A stretch of DNA of 60,239 bases from Streptomyces sp. JJ66 (GTDB lineage: Bacteria; Actinomycetota; Actinomycetes; Streptomycetales; Streptomycetaceae). How positions within the stretch are numbered: the stretch's first letter is position 1; every line of letters begins with the position of its first letter. Below are positions 1-9,258 of the stretch, piece after piece. The DNA is taken from assembly GCF_019303495.1 (NCBI RefSeq), contig NZ_JAEVFI010000021.1:1-60239 (forward strand). The letters run 5' to 3'. The position numbers and the translations under genes are program-made. The notes below the pieces were generated by a model, which saw only the letters and a list, made by a program, of their open reading frames with translations, was not told the origin of the DNA and did no database searches.

Positions 1-83
1 CGACAGGCCCACAAACAGACCAACGATCCGATCAGCGACAGGTCACACGACCCGCTGAGTAGTCACTCCGAGGCAGCACGAAA

Positions 84-119
84 TCCTCCGCACCCGGCTC
101 CCGGGCCGGGTGCGGAGGA
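84..119 (-). terminator. Rho-independent-type terminator of the chitinase gene
   Basis: A perfect 15-bp inverted repeat (arms 84-98 and 105-119, loop of 6 nt) lies 55 bp beyond the chitinase stop codon on the minus strand. Streptomyces terminators often lack a clear U-tract, as here. Bases 1-83 show no gene. Confidence 0.75.
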
Positions 120-173
120 ACGGCCCCGATGGGCGGCGTGGGGTGCCCGCCAGGGCCGGTTCGGGGGAGTGGG

Positions 174-2522
174 TCAGCAGGCGCCGAGGTCCTCCCAGAC
201 GCCCCACTGGCCGGTGGTGCCGGGCTCGTCACCCTGCGTCCACCACTTGGCGCGCCAGGTGTGGCCCTCCCAGGAGACGGTGTCGCCGCCGGTGTAGACC
301 TCACCGGAGGCCCACCCGGGCGCGGTGCACGGCCCCGGCTCGCCGGGGTCGCCCGGGTCGCCCGGGTCACCGGGGTCGCCCGGCGCCGTGCCGCGGGCCA
401 GGTCGCCGGGGATCGCGTACGGTTTTCCGCCGACCGTCACCGTCCAGTTCGACGGCGTCGAGACGGGCAGGTAGTAGACGAAGTCCACCGCCACCGTGGC
501 GCCCGGGGCCAGCGACTGCCAGCCGGGCAGCTTCAGCGACACCCGGTGGTACGGGCCGTCCAGCCCGCCGATGTTGTTCCCGGTGTGGTCGCTGCGGACG
601 ATCGTCGAGCCGAACCCGGACTGGTCGCGTGCGTTGCCCGGTGCCGAGGTGGCGTAGTCGAACTGGAACTCCGTGCCGCCCGGCAGCGTCACGTCCGCGT
701 TGTTGGTGATGCGCAGCTTCGGGCTGATCGGGTAGTTGGAGTCACCGAGCGGGAAGTCGGTGAACGCCACGTCCACATCGATCGTCTCCGCCGGAAGGTC
801 CGTCGTGGCGCGCTTCGCACCGTAGGGGGACGCGTCCGTGAACGCCTCGTGCAGGAGCGTGGTGAGCGTCTCGCCCGGCTCGTACTGGCCCTTGGCCTCG
901 TTCCAGGCGTAGTCCCCGGCCAGCTCCCACATCATGGTCCCGCCGATGCCCTCGTCCACCACGTACTGGGCCTTGGCCCGCACCGACTGCTCGTCCTCGG
1001 TGGACAGGAACACCTTCTTCCGCGCGTTCCACAGCCACGGTGAGGTGAGCGTGGAGTCGTAGTGGCGCGCGTAGGAGCCGGTCAGCTCGAAGCCAGCCGG
1101 GAAGCCGTACTGGGTGACGTAGTCGCCCACGATGCCGCGCTCCAGGTTCTTCGCGTGCCACATCGGGTTGGACCCGGCGGGGGACTCCTTGCCCTCGGTG
1201 TCCAGGTCGTGCCACAGGTTGTCGATGCCCGAGGCCCCGTCACCGCACGTGGTCAGCCCCGACCCGGCCGGGCAGTCCGCCGACGGAGCCTTGCCCCACA
1301 GCCCGTTCGTGCCGCCGGTGACGTTCTTCCAGCCGCGCGTGTAGTAGGGCAGGCCGATGTTGATGCGCCCGGCGGGCAGGGAGCCCCGGAAGTAGTGGTA
1401 GGCCCAGTCGGCGTTCAGGTAGCCGATGCCGCCGTACTGCGAGGCGCCGTAGACGCCCGCGGCGGCCAGCTCGGCGTCCTTGCCGTCGTCGAACAGCGCG
1501 GCGTTGGGCCCGGCGTACTCGTTCCACGCGCCGTGCAGGTCGTAGGACATGATGTTGACGTAGTCGAGGTACTTGGCCGTCTCGTACGTCTCCATGCCGC
1601 GCAGCAGGTAGCCGGAGGAGGGCGCCGCCACGGTGAGCAGGTAGTGCTGGCCGTCCGCCGCCCCGGCCCGGTCCAGCTTCTCCCGCAGCACCTTCATCAG
1701 CTCCGCGTACCCGGCGTTGAGCCCGGCCCGGCGGGGGTTGGCGATGTGCCAGTCCAGCGGGTTGCCCGCGTCCTTCATCGACGTCGCGTACTCGTAGTCG
1801 ATGTCCACGCCGTTGAAGCCGTAGGCGCGGAGGAACTCCACCGCCGAGTCGGCGAACGTCTCGATGCCGGCGTGGTTGACCGAGCCGTCGGCGTGGGTGG
1901 CCATGGTGTAGAAACCGCCGGACGCCACCCGGTCGCCGCCGGGCTCGAAGTACCCGCCCGTCTCGGCCCAGCCGCCCACGGACACCAGCGTTTTGACGTC
2001 CGGGTGCTGCTTCTTGAACTTGTTCAGCAGGTTGAAGTGGCCCTGGTAGGTGAAGGACGGGTCCATCTCCGCGCCCTCGACGCCGGGCCAGGTCATGCCG
2101 GTGGCCGGGTTGCCGGGGCTGTCCGGGCCTACGGACAGCTCGTTGTTCTGGTCCACGTGGGCGAACGCGTAGTTCAGGTGCGTGACCTTGTCCCACGGGA
2201 TGTCGGAGGCGAGGTAGCCGTCGCGGCCGTCCTTGCCGGTGCGCCAGCTGGTGAAGTAGCCGATGACGCGGCGCTGGTGGTCCGCGCCCATCCGCTCGCG
2301 TCCGGCGCTGTCGTAGACGGTGCAGTACGGCACGTCCACGCCCGCGGTGGCGTAGAGCCCGTCGGGGCGGCACGAGGAGTGGTCCACGGCGGCCTGTGCC
2401 GTGGGTGCGCCGACCGGTGCGGCCTGCGCGGGCGAGGTGGCCAGCGCGCCGAGCAGCAGCCCGGCGACGGCCGTCGCGGCCGCCGTGAGCTGCGCTCTCG
2501 CGCGGTTTCGGTGGGGGAACAC
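174..2522 (-). CDS. Secreted chitinase, glycoside hydrolase family 18, with C-terminal chitin-binding module
   Basis: Endo-acting chitinase (hydrolysis of beta-1,4-GlcNAc polymers), exported from the cell; 782 aa. Residues 1-35 form a signal peptide with an Ala-rich h-region and an AQA-A type cleavage site. The GH18 barrel spans roughly 80-560: SVGGW at 181-185 and the catalytic DxxDxDxE region GVDIDYE, with E244 as the proton donor. A beta-rich module (about 575-705) follows, then a PGD-repeat linker, then a ChtBD3/CBM5_12 domain with the aromatic residues expected (SWEGHTWRAKWW). The start is GTG with AGGAGG 8 nt upstream. Two DasR-like repeats precede it, so induction by chitin-derived GlcNAc is likely (inference from chitinase regulons). 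A strong terminator follows the gene. Confidence 0.93.
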   Translation of the reverse strand: MFPHRNRARAQLTAAATAVAGLLLGALATSPAQAAPVGAPTAQAAVDHSSCRPDGLYATAGVDVPYCTVYDSAGRERMGADHQRRVIGYFTSWRTGKDGRDGYLASDIPWDKVTHLNYAFAHVDQNNELSVGPDSPGNPATGMTWPGVEGAEMDPSFTYQGHFNLLNKFKKQHPDVKTLVSVGGWAETGGYFEPGGDRVASGGFYTMATHADGSVNHAGIETFADSAVEFLRAYGFNGVDIDYEYATSMKDAGNPLDWHIANPRRAGLNAGYAELMKVLREKLDRAGAADGQHYLLTVAAPSSGYLLRGMETYETAKYLDYVNIMSYDLHGAWNEYAGPNAALFDDGKDAELAAAGVYGASQYGGIGYLNADWAYHYFRGSLPAGRINIGLPYYTRGWKNVTGGTNGLWGKAPSADCPAGSGLTTCGDGASGIDNLWHDLDTEGKESPAGSNPMWHAKNLERGIVGDYVTQYGFPAGFELTGSYARHYDSTLTSPWLWNARKKVFLSTEDEQSVRAKAQYVVDEGIGGTMMWELAGDYAWNEAKGQYEPGETLTTLLHEAFTDASPYGAKRATTDLPAETIDVDVAFTDFPLGDSNYPISPKLRITNNADVTLPGGTEFQFDYATSAPGNARDQSGFGSTIVRSDHTGNNIGGLDGPYHRVSLKLPGWQSLAPGATVAVDFVYYLPVSTPSNWTVTVGGKPYAIPGDLARGTAPGDPGDPGDPGDPGEPGPCTAPGWASGEVYTGGDTVSWEGHTWRAKWWTQGDEPGTTGQWGVWEDLGAC

Positions 2523-2583
2523 GGTGGGGTCCTCCTGGGAACGGCAGGTGGAACATGGGGGGTGGGTGCGCGGTGAGCGTAGG

Positions 2584-2619
2584 AGGACTAGACCAGTCGG
2601 TCAATAGGTCTGTACCAAT
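2584..2619 (-). promoter_or_regulatory. Pair of DasR-like (dre) direct repeats upstream of the chitinase
   Basis: Read on the minus strand there are two related 14-mers, ATTGGTACAGACCT (2619-2606) and ACTGGTCTAGTCCT (2597-2584), 22 bp start to start. They match the dre consensus (ACTGGTCTAGACCA-like) and the paired direct repeats known in Streptomyces chitinase promoters. They lie about 60-100 bp before the chitinase start codon. Confidence 0.75.
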
Positions 2620-2639
2620 AGATCGGCGGGTCAACTCAG

Positions 2640-2861
2640 CTGCCCCGCGCACCGGATGACGCCGCCCATTCCCGGACGTACCACCGGCCCGGTGGCCCCG
2701 CGCCCACCGGGCGAGAGCCGCCGACACCCAGGCGCCCGCCGTCCCGGCCGCGCGAAAGGGCCGGTTGAGCGCCGCTGGCCCGCCCGGGTTACCGGGAACG
2801 TGGCCGACCCCACAGCCAGCACCGGCGAGACCGTGGCACACTGGGCGCAGAAGTGACGTCA
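2640..2861. other. Intergenic region between the chitinase promoter and the FMN riboswitch
   Basis: About 220 bp with no convincing ORF. It must hold the promoter of the riboflavin operon, but no clear -35/-10 pair could be chosen by eye. Confidence 0.4.
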
Positions 2862-2988
2862 GCGCACTCCGGGGTCGGTGAAAGTCCGAACCGGCGGTTA
2901 CAGTCCGCGACCCGTCCGCCGCCAGCGGCCGGTTGACCAGGTGAAATTCCTGGACCGACGGTGAAAGTCCGGATGGGAGGCAGTGCGC
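2862..2988 (+). promoter_or_regulatory. FMN riboswitch (RFN element)
   Basis: The closing P1 stem pairs GCGCAC (2862-2867) with GTGCGC (2983-2988). Between them lie the hallmark conserved blocks: GGGGTCGGTGAAAGTCCGAA at the start, CGGCGGTTACAGTCCGCGACC, and near the 3' end GACGGTGAAAGTCCGGATGG followed by GAGGCAGTGC. The variable P4 loop holds GGTGAAATTCC. It sits 124 bp upstream of ribD. In known systems FMN binding lowers expression of the downstream rib genes, through termination or occlusion of the ribosome-binding site. Here the mechanism is undetermined. Confidence 0.96.
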
Positions 2989-3111
2989 GGCGGACCACGA
3001 GGCCACGTGCTGTCGCTTCCGTGTTCTCACGGAAGCCCACCCACGTCAGCCCCGGTGTCCGCCAGTCCCGCCACGCCCCGGAGTCCGCGCCCGAAGAGGC
3101 AGGAGGACCCG

Positions 3112-4260
3112 GTGGCCGCCACCGCACTCGCCGTACCGCACGAGCGGGACGCGATGCGCCGCGCGATCGCGCTCTCCGCCCGGGGGCTGGGCCGCACCAG
3201 CCCGAACCCGGTCGTGGGCTGTGTCGTGCTGGACGCGGGCGGGCGCACCGTCGGCGAAGGCTGGCACCAGCGCGCTGGCGGCCCGCACGCCGAGGTGCAC
3301 GCCCTCGCCGAGGCAGGGGAGGACGCCCGCGGCGGCACCGCCGTCGTCACCCTCGAACCCTGTAACCACACCGGCCGCACCGGCCCCTGCGCGCAGGCGC
3401 TGATCGACGCCGGGGTCGCCCGCGTCGTCTACGCCGTCGCCGACCCCACGGCCGCCGCGCGCGGCGGCGCCACCACGCTCTCGGCCGCCGGTCTGGACGT
3501 CCTCGGCGGCCCGCTCGCCGACGAGGCCGCCGAAGTGAACGCCGCCTGGCTGACCGCCGTCCGGCTCGGCCGCCCGTTCGTCCACTGGAAGTACGCCGCC
3601 ACCCTCGACGGCCGCACCGCCGCCGCCGACGGCAGCAGCCGCTGGATCACCTCTCCGGAAGCCCGCGCCGACGTGCACCGGCTGCGCGCGCGGTGCGACG
3701 CCGTGCTCGTCGGCTCCGGCACCGCCCGCGCCGACGACCCGCACCTCGCGGTGCGCGGCGTGCCCGGCGCCGTCCAGCCGCTGCGCGTGGTCCTCGACTC
3801 CGCCGCCCGTGCCGTCGTGCCCGGCGCCCGCGTTCTGGACGACGCCGCCCCCACCCTGGTGGCCGTCGCCGAGGACGCCGACGCCGCCGCGCTCGAACCG
3901 TTCGCCGACGTCGTCCGCCTGCCCCGCGCGTACCCCGGCGGCGGGCTGGACCTGGCCGCGCTGCTCGCCGCGCTGCACGCCCGCGAAGTGCGCTCGGTGC
4001 TGCTGGAGGGCGGCGCCACGCTCGCCGGTGCCTTCGTCGCCGCGGGCCTCATCGACCGCGTCACCGGCTACCTGGCTCCCGCCCTGCTCGGCGCGGGCCC
4101 CCAGGTGCTGGGCGGTGCGGGCATCACCACGATCGCCCAGGCCCTGCGCCTGCGCGTCACCGAAGCCGTGTCCGTCGGCCCGGACCTGCGGGTCACCGCC
4201 GTTCCCACCGCCGTCCCGTCCGCCGCCCCCCTGTCCACCACCCGCACCGAGGAGCGCTGA
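3112..4260 (+). CDS. ribD: Bifunctional diaminohydroxyphosphoribosylaminopyrimidine deaminase / reductase RibD
   Basis: Catalyses the deamination and the side-chain reduction that follow GTP cyclohydrolase II in riboflavin synthesis; 382 aa from a GTG start with AGGAGG 5 nt upstream. An upstream in-frame extension to 2983 begins inside the riboswitch stem and is unlikely to be translated. The N-terminal zinc deaminase domain shows HAEVHAL and the PCNHTGRTGPC zinc signature; the C-terminal reductase domain shows DGRTAAADGSSRWITS and a glycine-rich end (LEGGATLAGAF). First gene behind the FMN riboswitch; its stop abuts the ribE start directly, so the genes are probably cotranscribed and coupled. 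Confidence 0.95.
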   Translation: MAATALAVPHERDAMRRAIALSARGLGRTSPNPVVGCVVLDAGGRTVGEGWHQRAGGPHAEVHALAEAGEDARGGTAVVTLEPCNHTGRTGPCAQALIDAGVARVVYAVADPTAAARGGATTLSAAGLDVLGGPLADEAAEVNAAWLTAVRLGRPFVHWKYAATLDGRTAAADGSSRWITSPEARADVHRLRARCDAVLVGSGTARADDPHLAVRGVPGAVQPLRVVLDSAARAVVPGARVLDDAAPTLVAVAEDADAAALEPFADVVRLPRAYPGGGLDLAALLAALHAREVRSVLLEGGATLAGAFVAAGLIDRVTGYLAPALLGAGPQVLGGAGITTIAQALRLRVTEAVSVGPDLRVTAVPTAVPSAAPLSTTRTEER

Positions 4261-4938
4261 GTGTTCACCGGAATCGTCGAAGAACTGGGCGAGGTCACCG
4301 CCATCGAGCCGCTCGGTGACTCCTCCCGCCTGACCCTGCGCGGCCCGCTGGTCACCAAGGACGCCGCGCGCGGGGACTCCATCGCCGTCAACGGCGTGTG
4401 TCTGACGGTGGTGACCGTGGGCGCCGGGGAGTTCACCGCCGACGTCATGGCCGAGACGCTGCGCCGCTCCAGCCTGGGCGCGCTGCGAGCCGGTTCCCGG
4501 GTCAACCTGGAGCGGCCCATGGCGCTCGGCGGACGGCTCGGTGGCCACCTCGTGCAGGGTCACGTGGACGGCACCGGAACGGTCGCCCAGCGCACGCCGG
4601 GCGAGCACTGGGAGCTGGTGCGCATCACCCTTCCGGGCGAACTGGCCCGGTACGTGGTGGAGAAGGGCTCCATCACGGTGGACGGCGTGAGCCTCACCGT
4701 CGTCGAGACCGGTGCCGACTGGTTCACCGTCAGCCTCATCCCCACCACGCTCGACCTCACCACGCTCGGCACCAAGCAGCCCGGCGACCCGGTCAACCTG
4801 GAGGCCGACGTCCTGGCCAAGTACGTCGAACGCCTGCTCACCACCGGCACGGCGCCCCACCCGGGCCCGCCCGCGCAGCACGCCACGCCCGCGCAGCCCG
4901 GACCGGCGGCGCGGCCCGGCGCGGAGTCCGGCCGGTGA
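4261..4938 (+). CDS. ribE: Riboflavin synthase alpha chain
   Basis: Dismutates two 6,7-dimethyl-8-ribityllumazine to riboflavin plus pyrimidine; 225 aa, GTG start immediately after the ribD stop. The N-terminus FTGIVEELGEV is diagnostic. Two homologous lumazine-binding repeats are visible, each with an S/NGV-type motif (VNGVCLTV near residue 43 and VDGVSLTV near 140). The last 25 residues form a Pro/Ala/Gly-rich tail beyond the family core. Overlaps ribM by GTGA, so translational coupling is likely. Confidence 0.95.
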   Translation: MFTGIVEELGEVTAIEPLGDSSRLTLRGPLVTKDAARGDSIAVNGVCLTVVTVGAGEFTADVMAETLRRSSLGALRAGSRVNLERPMALGGRLGGHLVQGHVDGTGTVAQRTPGEHWELVRITLPGELARYVVEKGSITVDGVSLTVVETGADWFTVSLIPTTLDLTTLGTKQPGDPVNLEADVLAKYVERLLTTGTAPHPGPPAQHATPAQPGPAARPGAESGR

Positions 4939-5600
4939 GCGCCCTCGACACCCTCAACGCCCCCGCCTTCGAGGCGTTCGGCCAGAGCGTGATCTGGTCC
5001 GACATGGTCGGCAACCTCTTCGGCCTCGCCGCCCTCGCCCTCGGCTGGCGCCGCTCGGTGCTCACCTGGCCCGTGCAGGTGCTCGCCGGGCTGATCCTGG
5101 TCGCCGCCTACCACTCCGCGTCCCTGACCGGCGGCGTCGGCAAGCAGGTGCTGGTCATCGCCGTCGGCCTGTGGGGCTGGCGGCAGTGGCACACCGGCCG
5201 CCGCGACGCGGGGGACGGCCACGTCGCCGTCCGCTTCGCCACCGGCCGCGAGCGCCTGCTGCTGCTCGCCGCCACCGCGCTCGGCACGCTGGCCGTCGGC
5301 GGGCTGTTCACCGCCGTGCCGTCGCTGTCCTGGAACCCCTGGCCGGACGCCTACATCTTCACCGGCACGCTCGCCGCCATGTACGCCCAGGCCCGCGGAC
5401 TGGTCGAGTTCTGGTTCGCCTGGCTGCTGGTTGACCTCGTCGGCGTGCCGCTCGCCTTCGCCAGCGGCCTGGCCTTCTCCGGCCTGGTCTACCTCGTCTA
5501 CCTCGTCCTGGTCCTGTGGGGCCTGCGGGCCTGGTGGCTGCGTTCCCGCGCCGCCGCGTCCGCCGGGCGTCCCACGCAACTGGAAGGAACGGCCGCATGA
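4935..5600 (+). CDS. ribM: Riboflavin transporter RibM (PnuX/PnuC family)
   Basis: Integral membrane protein of 221 aa with the PnuC fold: several hydrophobic segments (for example [34 protein letters not shown] and the C-terminal [18 protein letters not shown]). The WGWRQW motif is typical of the PnuC/PnuX family. PnuC proper carries nicotinamide riboside, but members encoded inside FMN-riboswitch rib operons (RibM of Streptomyces davaonensis and Corynebacterium) carry riboflavin and analogues, so this is annotated as RibM by context. GTG start overlapping the ribE stop; its own stop overlaps the ribBA ATG. Confidence 0.88.
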   Translation: MSALDTLNAPAFEAFGQSVIWSDMVGNLFGLAALALGWRRSVLTWPVQVLAGLILVAAYHSASLTGGVGKQVLVIAVGLWGWRQWHTGRRDAGDGHVAVRFATGRERLLLLAATALGTLAVGGLFTAVPSLSWNPWPDAYIFTGTLAAMYAQARGLVEFWFAWLLVDLVGVPLAFASGLAFSGLVYLVYLVLVLWGLRAWWLRSRAAASAGRPTQLEGTAA

Positions 5601-6907
5601 CCGCACTGGAGACCCGGCACCACGACCTCGCCGTCACCGGGGAGATCGTCCTCGACCCGGTGGAACGGGCGGTCGCCGACCTGGCCGCCGGCCGCCCGGT
5701 GGTCGTGGTGGACGACGCCGACCGCGAGAACGAGGGTGACCTCATCGTCGCCGCCGAGCTGATCACCGACGAGATCGTCGCGTTCATGATGAGCGAGTGC
5801 CGGGGCCTGATCTGCGTGCCCATGGAGGGCGACGAACTGGACCGGCTCGAACTGCCGCAGATGGTCACGCGCAACACCGAGTCGATGGGCACCGCGTTCA
5901 CCGTCTCGGTGGACGCCGGTCCCCGGCACGGCGTCACCACGGGCATCAGCGCCGCCGACCGCGCGACCACGATCCGCCTGCTCGCGAACGGCGCGAGCGC
6001 ACCGGAGGACTTCGTCCGCCCTGGCCACGTCTTCCCGCTGCGGGCCCGCCCTGGTGGTGTCCTCACCCGCCCCGGGCACACCGAGGCCGGGGTGGACCTC
6101 GCCCGCCTGGCGGGCCTGCGTCCGGCCGCCGCGATCGTGGAGATCGCGGGCGAGGACGGCACCATGCTGCGCCTGCCCGAACTGGTGCCCTTCGCCCGCA
6201 AGCACGGCCTGGCGATCATCTCCATCGAGGACCTGATCGCCTACCGGCGGGGCGCCGCCGCCCCGGGCGGGCCCACCCCCACCGTGCGCCACGAGGCCGT
6301 CACCGGGCTGCCTACCGCGCACGGCGAGTTCCGCGCTCACGGCTACCGCTCGACGCTCGACGGCGTGGAACACCTCGCCCTGGTCGCCGGTGACCTCGGG
6401 GACGGCGAGGACGTGCTCGTGCGCGTCCACTCCGAGTGCCTGACCGGCGACATCTTCGCCTCCCAGCGCTGTGACTGCGGACCGCAGTTGCAGGAGTCAC
6501 TGCGCCGCGTCGCCCGCGAGGGCCGCGGCGTGGTGATCTACCTGCGCGGCCACGAGGGCCGCGGCATCGGCCTGCTGTCCAAGCTGCGCGCCTACGAACT
6601 GCAAGAACGCGGCCGCGACACCCTGGACGCCAACCTCGAACTCGGCCTGCCCGCCGACGCCCGTGACTACGCGGCGGGCGCCCAGATGCTCGCCGATCTC
6701 GGCGTGCGCTCGGTCCGGCTGATGACGAACAACCCGGCCAAGTCCGACGCGCTGGCCCGGTACGGCATGCCCGTCACCGGACGCGAGCCCATGCCCGTCC
6801 AGGCGGGCGAGCACAACCTCCGCTACCTGCGCACCAAGCGCGACCGCATGGGCCACGACCTGCCCTGGCTGGAGGACGCCGCCGTCCCGGCCTGCGTCAC
6901 CCAGTAG
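5597..6907 (+). CDS. ribBA: Bifunctional 3,4-dihydroxy-2-butanone-4-phosphate synthase / GTP cyclohydrolase II RibBA
   Basis: Makes both precursors of lumazine: DHBP from ribulose 5-phosphate (N-terminal half) and the pyrimidine from GTP (C-terminal half); 436 aa. The RibB domain shows [16 protein letters not shown] (acidic metal-binding residues) and RPGHVFPL. The RibA domain shows [18 protein letters not shown], with the three zinc cysteines, and the GHEGRGIGL loop. ATG overlaps the ribM stop (ATGA). Gene order D-E-M-BA-H supplies the complete pathway except the phosphatase step. Confidence 0.95.
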   Translation: MTALETRHHDLAVTGEIVLDPVERAVADLAAGRPVVVVDDADRENEGDLIVAAELITDEIVAFMMSECRGLICVPMEGDELDRLELPQMVTRNTESMGTAFTVSVDAGPRHGVTTGISAADRATTIRLLANGASAPEDFVRPGHVFPLRARPGGVLTRPGHTEAGVDLARLAGLRPAAAIVEIAGEDGTMLRLPELVPFARKHGLAIISIEDLIAYRRGAAAPGGPTPTVRHEAVTGLPTAHGEFRAHGYRSTLDGVEHLALVAGDLGDGEDVLVRVHSECLTGDIFASQRCDCGPQLQESLRRVAREGRGVVIYLRGHEGRGIGLLSKLRAYELQERGRDTLDANLELGLPADARDYAAGAQMLADLGVRSVRLMTNNPAKSDALARYGMPVTGREPMPVQAGEHNLRYLRTKRDRMGHDLPWLEDAAVPACVTQ

Positions 6908-6954
6908 AAACCCCTCCCCGATCCATCCGAGACCCGAGACCCGAGGAGCACACC

Positions 6955-7440
6955 GTGAGCGGCAAGGGCGCACCCGAGCTGACCGTCAAGAACTGCGAGA
7001 ACCTGCGGGTGGCCGTGGTGTCCGCGCAGTGGCACGACACGATCATGGACGGCCTGACCGAGGGAGCCCTGCGCGCCCTGCGTGAACTCGGCATCGTCGA
7101 GCCCACCCTGCTGCGGGTGCCGGGCAGCTTCGAACTGCCCGTGGTGGCCAAGGCACTGGCCCAGCGCGGGTACGACGCCATCGTCGCCCTCGGCGTCGTC
7201 ATCCGCGGCGGCACCCCGCACTTCGACTACGTGTGCCAGGGCGTCACCCAGGGCCTGGTGCAGGTGTCCGTGGAGACCGGGGTGCCCGTCGGGTTCGGCG
7301 TGCTGACCTGCGACACCGAGGAGCAGGCACTGGACCGCGCGGGTCTGGAAGGCTCCCGTGAGGACAAGGGCCACGAGGCCGTCACCGCCGCCGTCGCCAC
7401 CGCCGCGACCCTGCGCACCCTGGCCGAGCCCTGGCGCTGA
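6955..7440 (+). CDS. ribH: 6,7-dimethyl-8-ribityllumazine synthase
   Basis: Condenses DHBP with the ribitylamino-pyrimidine to lumazine, the substrate of RibE; 161 aa, usual family size, forming icosahedral or pentameric assemblies in relatives. Signature segments: [22 protein letters not shown] (active-site His) and [18 protein letters not shown] start with GAGGAG 7 nt upstream and a 47-bp gap after ribBA. Last rib gene of the operon; the histidine genes follow about 95 bp later without a visible terminator. Confidence 0.95.
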   Translation: MSGKGAPELTVKNCENLRVAVVSAQWHDTIMDGLTEGALRALRELGIVEPTLLRVPGSFELPVVAKALAQRGYDAIVALGVVIRGGTPHFDYVCQGVTQGLVQVSVETGVPVGFGVLTCDTEEQALDRAGLEGSREDKGHEAVTAAVATAATLRTLAEPWR

Positions 7441-7534
7441 GGCCCCGGCCTCACGCGCGGCACCCGCCTGCGCGGCCCACTACGCGGACGCCCCGGCACA
7501 CCCTGCCACGGCACCCCGTAAGGTGGGCACCACC

Positions 7535-7807
7535 ATGGCCAACAAGACTTTCGACGAGCTCTTCACCGAGCTCCAGCACAAGGCCGCCCACGGCGACCCG
7601 TCCACCTCCCGCACCGCCGAACTGGTCCATTCCGGGGTGCACGCGATCGGCAAGAAGGTCGTCGAGGAGGCCGCCGAGGTCTGGATGGCCGCCGAGCACG
7701 AGGGCACCGAGCGCACCGCCGAGGAGATCTCCCAGCTGCTGTACCACCTTCAGGTGATGATGGTGGCCCGCGGCATCTCCCTGGACGACGTCTACGCCCA
7801 CCTCTGA
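7535..7807 (+). CDS. hisE: Phosphoribosyl-ATP pyrophosphatase
   Basis: Second step of histidine biosynthesis: hydrolyses PR-ATP to PR-AMP and PPi; 90 aa, the usual size for a stand-alone HisE (MazG-like all-alpha fold). Conserved acidic [13 protein letters not shown] and the start [14 protein letters not shown] support the call. ATG start; GTAAGGTGGG lies just upstream as a plausible ribosome-binding site. Followed by hisG, giving the first two enzymes of the pathway next to the rib operon, an arrangement seen in other Streptomyces. Confidence 0.93.
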   Translation: MANKTFDELFTELQHKAAHGDPSTSRTAELVHSGVHAIGKKVVEEAAEVWMAAEHEGTERTAEEISQLLYHLQVMMVARGISLDDVYAHL

Positions 7808-7916
7808 TACGCCCGCCCCTGACCGGACCACGGCGTCCGCACGGGCGCCGCGCGTCACCCGAGTTACTCCGCCACTTACTTCGCAACCCGTCGCACGAGT
7901 GAAAGAAGACCGCACC

Positions 7917-8765
7917 ATGCTGCGCATCGCCGTCCCCAACAAGGGTTCACTGTCCGAGCCTGCGTCGGCGATGCTGCATGAGGCCGGATACCGCCAGCGC
8001 AAGGACCGCCGCGAACTCGTCCTCGTCGACTCCGCCAACGACGTGGAGTTCTTCTTCCTGCGCCCCCGCGACATCGCGGTCTACGTCGGCTCCGGGAAGC
8101 TGGACATCGGCATCACCGGGCGCGACCTGCTGCTGGACTCCGGCGCCGAGGCCGAGGAAATCCTTCAGCTCGGCTTCGCCGGGTCCACCTTCCGCTACGC
8201 CACCCTCCCCGGCACCGCCGGGCACGTCACCGAGTTCGGCGGCATGACGGTGGCCACGTCCTTCCCGGGCCTGGTCACCCAGCACCTGGCCGAGCACGGC
8301 GTGGACGCCGCCGTCGTCCGCCTCGACGGCGCGGTGGAGACGGCGATCAAACTCGGCGTCGCCCAGGTGATCGCCGACGTGGTGGAGACCGGAACCACCT
8401 TGCGCAACGCGGGCCTGGAGATCATCAGCGAGCCCATCCTCGTCTCCGAGGCCGTGGTCATCCGGGGCAAGGACACGCCCGGCGACGACCCCAAGGTGCG
8501 GCAGTTCCTGCGCCGCATGCAGGGCGTCCTCGTCGCGCGCAGGTACGTGATGATGGACTACGACATCCGCGCCGAGCACGTCGAACAGGCCGTGCGGCTG
8601 ACGCCGGGCCTGGAGTCGCCGACGGTCTCCCCGCTGCACGACAAGGGCTGGGTCGCCGTCCGCTCGATGGTGCCCGCGCGGGACGCGCAGCGCATCATGG
8701 ACGACCTCTACGACCTGGGCGCCCGCGCGATCCTCACCACCAACATCCACGCCTGTCGCGTGTAA
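7917..8765 (+). CDS. hisG: ATP phosphoribosyltransferase, long form
   Basis: Commits PRPP and ATP to histidine synthesis and is normally the feedback-inhibited enzyme; 282 aa. The N-terminal start MLRIAVPNKGSLSEPA is characteristic. The PRPP-loop region reads VIADVVETGTTLRNAGLE. The C-terminal portion (from about residue 210) is the HisG_C regulatory domain, so this is the long, HisZ-independent form. The ATG with GAAAGAAG 8 nt upstream was preferred over a GTG 18 nt earlier that overlaps that site. A PH-domain protein gene follows after 30 bp. Confidence 0.93.
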   Translation: MLRIAVPNKGSLSEPASAMLHEAGYRQRKDRRELVLVDSANDVEFFFLRPRDIAVYVGSGKLDIGITGRDLLLDSGAEAEEILQLGFAGSTFRYATLPGTAGHVTEFGGMTVATSFPGLVTQHLAEHGVDAAVVRLDGAVETAIKLGVAQVIADVVETGTTLRNAGLEIISEPILVSEAVVIRGKDTPGDDPKVRQFLRRMQGVLVARRYVMMDYDIRAEHVEQAVRLTPGLESPTVSPLHDKGWVAVRSMVPARDAQRIMDDLYDLGARAILTTNIHACRV

Positions 8766-8795
8766 GCCCCCACCAGCCGAGGAAGAAGCACCCCC

Positions 8796-9251
8796 GTGCC
8801 CCCCGCCGCCCCCAGCCCCGCCCCGCTGCCCAGTCTGCCGGTCACCTTCCGCCCGACCCGCACCCGGGCAGTGCTGCTGACCACCGGCGTCGCGATCCTC
8901 GCCGTGCTCACGGTGATCGCGCTGATGCTGCCGACGCTGACGGTGGGGGAGCGGGCCAGCTTCATCGGCACCGGTGTGCTCTTCCTCGGCGTGCTGGTGC
9001 TGCTGGCCCGCCCGCACGTCACGGCCGACGAGGACGGGGTCACCGTCGTCAACCTGACCCGCTCCCGGCGCCTGCAGTGGGCGGAGCTGGTCAAGGTCAA
9101 CCTGCGCCCCGGCGACCCGTGGGTCTACCTCGACCTCTCCGACGGGACCAGCCTGCCCGCGATGGGCATCCAGCCCGGCATCTCCCGCGCCCAGGCCATC
9201 CGCGACGCCACCGCCCTGCGGGCCCTGGCCGACCTCCACGGCACGGGCTGA
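8796..9251 (+). CDS. PH-domain membrane protein of unknown function
   Basis: 151 aa. After a Pro/Ala-rich start come two hydrophobic segments (about 31-52 and 58-74), then a soluble bacterial PH-type domain (LQWAELVKVNLR, WVYLDLSDGT). Small two-TM proteins with such a bPH_6-type domain are commonly found right after hisG in Streptomyces. No catalytic residues are visible. GTG start with GAGGAAG 10 nt upstream. Convergent with the AAA ATPase gene, only 7 bp away. Confidence 0.7.
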   Translation: MPPAAPSPAPLPSLPVTFRPTRTRAVLLTTGVAILAVLTVIALMLPTLTVGERASFIGTGVLFLGVLVLLARPHVTADEDGVTVVNLTRSRRLQWAELVKVNLRPGDPWVYLDLSDGTSLPAMGIQPGISRAQAIRDATALRALADLHGTG

Positions 9252-9258
9252 CCGCACG

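Noticed and set aside
1062..2576. Long open frame opposite the chitinase
   Set aside because: It is antisense to a gene with signal peptide, catalytic motifs, dre repeats and terminator, has no domain of its own, and such long antisense frames are expected at this GC content.
2983..3111. Upstream extension of RibD
   Set aside because: Begins inside the FMN riboswitch P1 stem; the GTG at 3112 has AGGAGG at proper spacing.
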